Below are positions 60,667 to 64,000 of a DNA stretch of 64,000 nucleotides, piece after piece. Positions within the stretch are counted from its first letter, which is position 1. Every line of letters starts with the position of its first letter. Source of the stretch: VXRN01 sp963664365 (lineage in GTDB: Bacteria > Chloroflexota > Dehalococcoidia > Lucifugimonadales > UBA1123); NCBI GenBank assembly GCA_963664365.1, contig OY761144.1, forward strand, positions 3,286,001-3,350,000, read 5' to 3'. The notes beneath the pieces were generated by a model. That model had not been told where the DNA came from. It saw only the letters and a program-made list of their open reading frames with translations, and did no database searches. Position numbers and translations under genes: made by a program.

Positions 60667-61890
60667 CTATATCGCGCCCTCGGCCATTAGCTGCCCAATC
60701 TCCTCTGCATCGAGGCCCAGGATTTCGTTGCAGACGAAATACGAGTGCTCGCCCAGCAACGGCGCCGCGCGCTTCATCTCCCAAGGCGACCGCGACAGGT
60801 GTATCGGCTCTCCCTCGAGCGGCTTCGACCCCAGTTCCGCGTGCTCGACCTCTTGCAGATAGCCGCGATGCCTAAGCTGCGGGTCGTCATCCACCTTCTC
60901 CTTCGGACTCTGGATCGCTCCGGCGATTACGCCCGCCGACTGGAGCTTATGCATCACCTCGTGCGGCGTATAGTTGACAGTCCAGGTCTCGATCAGCGCG
61001 TCCAGTTCATCCTGATTGGAAACCCGCCCCTCGTTGGTGGAGAATCGCGCGTCGCCCGTCCATTCGGGCGACCCTATGGCTTCCACGAACGCCGACCACT
61101 GCGTCTCGTCGAACACGGATATGGCGCACCACCTGTCATCGCCCTTGCATCGGTACGCGCCGTGCGGAGCCACGCCATACTCCGGCGCGCGGTTTCCGGG
61201 CGGGTTGCCCCCTCTGCGATACGTGCGGCCGTTCACCGTCCTGTCCAGAATCGCCGTGCCCGAAAGCGTGATCCCCGACTCGACCTGTGACAGATCGACC
61301 CACTGGCCCTCGCCCGTCCGATTTCGGTGGTGCAGCGCGGTAACGCACGCAATCGCGCCGTGGTAGCCCGCGATGTGGTCCATGTACGAGAATCCCCATG
61401 CCGCGGGCGCCTCTCCCGGCAGTCCCGACATGTGCGACAGGCCGGAGATAGCCTGAGCCGTCGGCCCCCACGTCACGTTCTTCTTGTCCCGCCCCGAGTG
61501 CCCGAAACCGGACATGCTGACGTAGATGATGTCCGGCCGGATGGCGCGCTGAGCTTCATAGTCGAGTCCCCACCGCTCCAGGACGGTCGCGCTGAAGTTC
61601 TCTATCACTATGTCCGAGATCGAGATCAGCTCGTGCGCTATCTCCATCCCGCGCGGGTGCATCACGTTGAGCGTCACGCCGAGCTTGTTGCGATTCAGGT
61701 TGTTGAAGAAGCCGCTGCTGTTCGGGCTGTCGCCGGACGCGCCCGCGCCGCGAATGACGTCAAGCGTCTGGTCGTACTCGACGCGAATGACCTCCGCGCC
61801 GAAGTCGGCCAGAATCCGCGTACACGTCGGACCGGCCACGATCCACGAAAAATCTACGACCCGGACTCCTTCTAAGGCGTGTCTTCGCAT
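60667..61890 (-). CDS. Family III (CaiB/BaiF) CoA-transferase, gene 2
   Basis: A 407-aa protein. ATG 61890 opens 'MRRHALEGVRVVDFSWIVAGP' with the usual family start; the frame extends 24 codons upstream without family similarity. VIRVEYDQTLD, LNRNKLGVTLNVMHPRG and 'IIYVSMSGFGHSGRDKKNV' near 135-153 match CaiB/BaiF. It is the first gene of a two-gene unit. Expansion of this family is common in SAR202-type Chloroflexota, which supports the taxonomic guess; the substrate is unknown. Confidence 0.9.
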   Translation of the reverse strand: MRRHALEGVRVVDFSWIVAGPTCTRILADFGAEVIRVEYDQTLDVIRGAGASGDSPNSSGFFNNLNRNKLGVTLNVMHPRGMEIAHELISISDIVIENFSATVLERWGLDYEAQRAIRPDIIYVSMSGFGHSGRDKKNVTWGPTAQAISGLSHMSGLPGEAPAAWGFSYMDHIAGYHGAIACVTALHHRNRTGEGQWVDLSQVESGITLSGTAILDRTVNGRTYRRGGNPPGNRAPEYGVAPHGAYRCKGDDRWCAISVFDETQWSAFVEAIGSPEWTGDARFSTNEGRVSNQDELDALIETWTVNYTPHEVMHKLQSAGVIAGAIQSPKEKVDDDPQLRHRGYLQEVEHAELGSKPLEGEPIHLSRSPWEMKRAAPLLGEHSYFVCNEILGLDAEEIGQLMAEGAI

Positions 61891-61987
61891 ACGATGATCT
61901 CCCCATGCCACTCGGAGGGCTAACGAATCGTATAGCCGAGACCCCGCATAGTCAACTTGCATACAGGCGCGGATTCAGCGTCTGTCT

Positions 61988-62110
61988 TATGCCCGCATCC
62001 CAAGAGTTGACGGGAAAGGATTCGAGGTGGTATAAACCCCTCAGCCTGTCACAGGGTCGGTCTCACGCCGTTGCGGACCGTTTCAACGTCAGCGCGTCCC
62101 TTGTGGACGC
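61988..62110 (+). promoter_or_regulatory. Leader copy C upstream of the second binding protein
   Basis: TTGACG (62007-62012), 18 nt and TATAAA (62031-62036), followed by blocks also found in leaders A and B ('CGCCGTTGCGGACCGT', near 62069). The GCGTCCCTTGTGG segment at 62096 matches copy B. A ribosome site GGAAGGAG is at 62112-62119. Confidence 0.7.
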
Positions 62111-62127
62111 CCGGAAGGAGACATGAC

Positions 62128-64000
62128 ATGCGTACATCTATTGCACTGCGTTGGCTGGTGGTCGCCGTATCCGCGGCCATGCTGTTGGCATTTGCCGCGG
62201 CCTGTACCGAAACGGTGGAGGTGCCGGGCGAGACCGTCGTCGTCGAAAAGGTGGTGACCGAGACCATTGAGGTCCCCGGCGAGACCGTCGTCAAAGAGGT
62301 GGTCAAAGAGGTGCAGGTGCCCGGCGAGACCGTCGTCGTCGAGAAAGTGGTCAGGGAGACCGTCGAGGTGCCCGGTGAGACCGTCGTGGTCGAGAAAGAG
62401 GTCGTCAGGACCGTCGAGGTGCCCGGCGAGACTGTAACCGTCGAGGTGGTCAAGGAGGTGATGGTACCCGGCGAGACCGTCGTCGTGGAGAAGGAGGTCG
62501 TCAGGACCGTCGAGGTGCCCGGCGAGACCGTTGTGGTGGAGAAGCAGGTGCCTGTGGAGGTGGTCAAAGAGGTCCCGATACAGGTCGTCAAGACCGTCGA
62601 GATTCCCGGGCCTGTACGGGAAGTGGTGAAAGAGGTGCCGGGGAAGAAGTACGTGACCGACCCCGTCCATGGAAGGGTGTACACCGCGCCGGAGTACGGC
62701 GGCACGATTACCTTCGCCAGACAGAACGACAATAGCCAACGCGGCATCGACCACTATGGCAGGGGCGACACGGGTATGACCTCTCCCGTCAATGAGAAGG
62801 TGTCGAAGGCGAACTGGGTGCTGGACAGGAGTCTGTTCCCCTGGGCCGGAGGCGGCTTGACGCCGACATTTGCCCTGACAGGCGGCCTGGCCGAGAGCTG
62901 GGAGTGGACCGACGACCGGACCCTCGTGTTCAATATCCGCCCGGGCGTTAAGTGGCACAACAGGGCGCCGATGAACGGTCGCGCTCTGACCGCCGCCGAC
63001 GTCGCGTTCACCTATCAACGCCTTATCGGAAACATTGTGGCAGGGAACGAGTTCAGCGAGGCCGATCCTTCCCCCATAGTGGGATCCCTCGGAGCCTTTC
63101 CATGGGAGTCTATCGAGGCCACCGACGACAGCACGCTCGTGATGAAGTTTAGTTCGCCGGCGCCCTTCGTCACCCTGGAGAACATCCTGGACTACCACTT
63201 CGTGGGCGTTCAGGCGCCTGAAATAATCCGGGAAAAGGGCGGCATCAAGGACTGGAGGGAAGACCTGATTGGCACCGGTCCATTCACAATGACCGAATGG
63301 ACCTTTGGCGAAAACTTCGCATATGAGAAGAACCCAGACTACTGGGCCATGGACCCTAAGTACCCAGAAAACCCCCTTCCGTATATCGACACCCTGAGGG
63401 GTCTTGTCATCACCGATGGCGCCACGCGCCAAGCCGGCCTGCGCACAGCGAAGATCGACTACGTAGGTCAACCCGGCACCACACAGATGCAGAATATCGA
63501 CCAGGTGCTGAACCTCGCGAGGACCAACCCCGAACTGGTGCTGTACGAGTGGTCGAACCGGTCCAACAATAGCTTTGTCCTGAACGGGACCAGGCCTCCC
63601 TTCGACGACATCAGGGTGCGCCGCGCCATGCAGATGGCGTTGAACCTCCCCGAGATGACCGCGGCCTATTTCTCGGGCTATGCGGACACGGAACCTCGGG
63701 GGCAGCTTGACAAGCAGTGGGCGAAGTCGGGTTATGTTGTCCCATACGAGGAGTGGCCCGAAGAGATCAAGGGATACTACACCTACAACAAGGAGGGCGC
63801 CGAAGCGCTGTTAGATGAAGCCGGCCTTGAACGAGGAGACGACGGCTACAGATTCGAGGTAGAGTTCTCGCACTTCGATCGCTGGCCTGTGGCCTGGTCG
63901 GAGTTCGCGGTCTCTTACTGGGATAAGATCGGCGTAAAGATCAATCTCATTACACCGGCCGCGGCCGAACACAACGCCAAACTCCGGGCTCATGACTTTG
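62128..64000 (+). CDS. Oligopeptide/solute-binding lipoprotein with VPGET repeat spacer, truncated at window end
   Basis: The open frame of at least 624 codons continues past the window. The signal peptide (ALRWLVVAVSAAMLLAF) and lipobox Cys (AAC near 26) are followed by seven VPGET repeats in the same order as in the protein at 52064, then 'VVKEVPIQVVKTVEIPGP', and an SBP_bac_5 domain from about residue 190 ('YGGTITFARQND', 'LVFNIRPGVKWHN', 'GTGPFTMTEW'). The domain is clearly diverged from the first protein's, while the leader and spacer are close. No permease is visible nearby. Confidence 0.92.
   Translation, partial: MRTSIALRWLVVAVSAAMLLAFAAACTETVEVPGETVVVEKVVTETIEVPGETVVKEVVKEVQVPGETVVVEKVVRETVEVPGETVVVEKEVVRTVEVPGETVTVEVVKEVMVPGETVVVEKEVVRTVEVPGETVVVEKQVPVEVVKEVPIQVVKTVEIPGPVREVVKEVPGKKYVTDPVHGRVYTAPEYGGTITFARQNDNSQRGIDHYGRGDTGMTSPVNEKVSKANWVLDRSLFPWAGGGLTPTFALTGGLAESWEWTDDRTLVFNIRPGVKWHNRAPMNGRALTAADVAFTYQRLIGNIVAGNEFSEADPSPIVGSLGAFPWESIEATDDSTLVMKFSSPAPFVTLENILDYHFVGVQAPEIIREKGGIKDWREDLIGTGPFTMTEWTFGENFAYEKNPDYWAMDPKYPENPLPYIDTLRGLVITDGATRQAGLRTAKIDYVGQPGTTQMQNIDQVLNLARTNPELVLYEWSNRSNNSFVLNGTRPPFDDIRVRRAMQMALNLPEMTAAYFSGYADTEPRGQLDKQWAKSGYVVPYEEWPEEIKGYYTYNKEGAEALLDEAGLERGDDGYRFEVEFSHFDRWPVAWSEFAVSYWDKIGVKINLITPAAAEHNAKLRAHDF

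Overview
The window reads as a GC-rich chromosome segment of a free-living bacterium, most likely a Chloroflexota member close to the marine SAR202/Dehalococcoidia lineages. This is inference from several traits: lipid-anchored oligopeptide-binding proteins with long VPGET/VVVEK spacers, a fused AccD-AccA carboxyltransferase, a T-box in front of an ilv/leu operon, a VTT membrane protein, two CaiB-type CoA-transferases, and dense families of short GC-rich intergenic palindromes. No rRNA is present; one tRNA (Pro, TGG) is.

Layout. 1-980: tail of a ParA ATPase and a small partner. 981-2656: aroE-thyX (minus). 2873-5481: VTT membrane protein, then an intact OLD-like ATPase plus TOPRIM (DUF4276) pair that looks like a defence module. 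5655-10531: type 4 uracil-DNA glycosylase, RNase J, FtsK. 10600-12262: a second ATPase/TOPRIM pair that is broken, by a frameshift next to a near-perfect 36-bp palindrome and by an internal deletion. 12370-14819: accDA and a YdjM-like membrane protein. 14844-27059 (minus): a branched-chain amino-acid operon in the order ilvB-ilvN-ilvC-leuA-leuC-leuD, driven by a sigma-70-like promoter and a T-box whose specifier reads CTC (Leu). It is interrupted by nine accessory or hypothetical genes, and leuB and ilvD are absent. 27199-30866: a heterodimeric ABC exporter. 30905-33532: PIN/RHH toxin-antitoxin, Fic and XRE genes, with a copy of the exporter's 3' end beyond the PIN/RHH pair.

33577-43085 (minus) is the most unusual block: a DNA methyltransferase-HNH fusion, a transglutaminase-like enzyme, a carboxynorspermidine-decarboxylase-like PLP enzyme, a DUF3326 protein, a divergent SecA and a Ser/Asn/Gln/Gly-rich lipoprotein, mostly overlapping or tightly spaced. 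I suggest a dedicated export and amine-modification system, which is inference. 43420-48886: a repeat-containing hypothetical, a TlpA-like lipoprotein, an O-antigen-ligase-like protein, tRNA-Pro, an SDR and a DCC-family protein. 49017-54214: LRR lipoprotein, two oligopeptide permeases and a binding protein. 54770-59330: rpsF-ssb-rpsR, a parvulin-type foldase, homoserine dehydrogenase, and an ArsC/Spx-family gene with an in-frame TGA at the catalytic Cys position (UxxC) followed by an 8-bp hairpin that fits a bacterial SECIS element. 59388-61890: two family III CoA-transferases (minus). 62128-end: a second, truncated binding protein.

Two observations stand out: the candidate selenoprotein at 58983-59330, and the SecA/decarboxylase/transglutaminase/lipoprotein cluster at 33577-43085. 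Functional calls rest on motifs and family resemblance read by eye; no database search was run.
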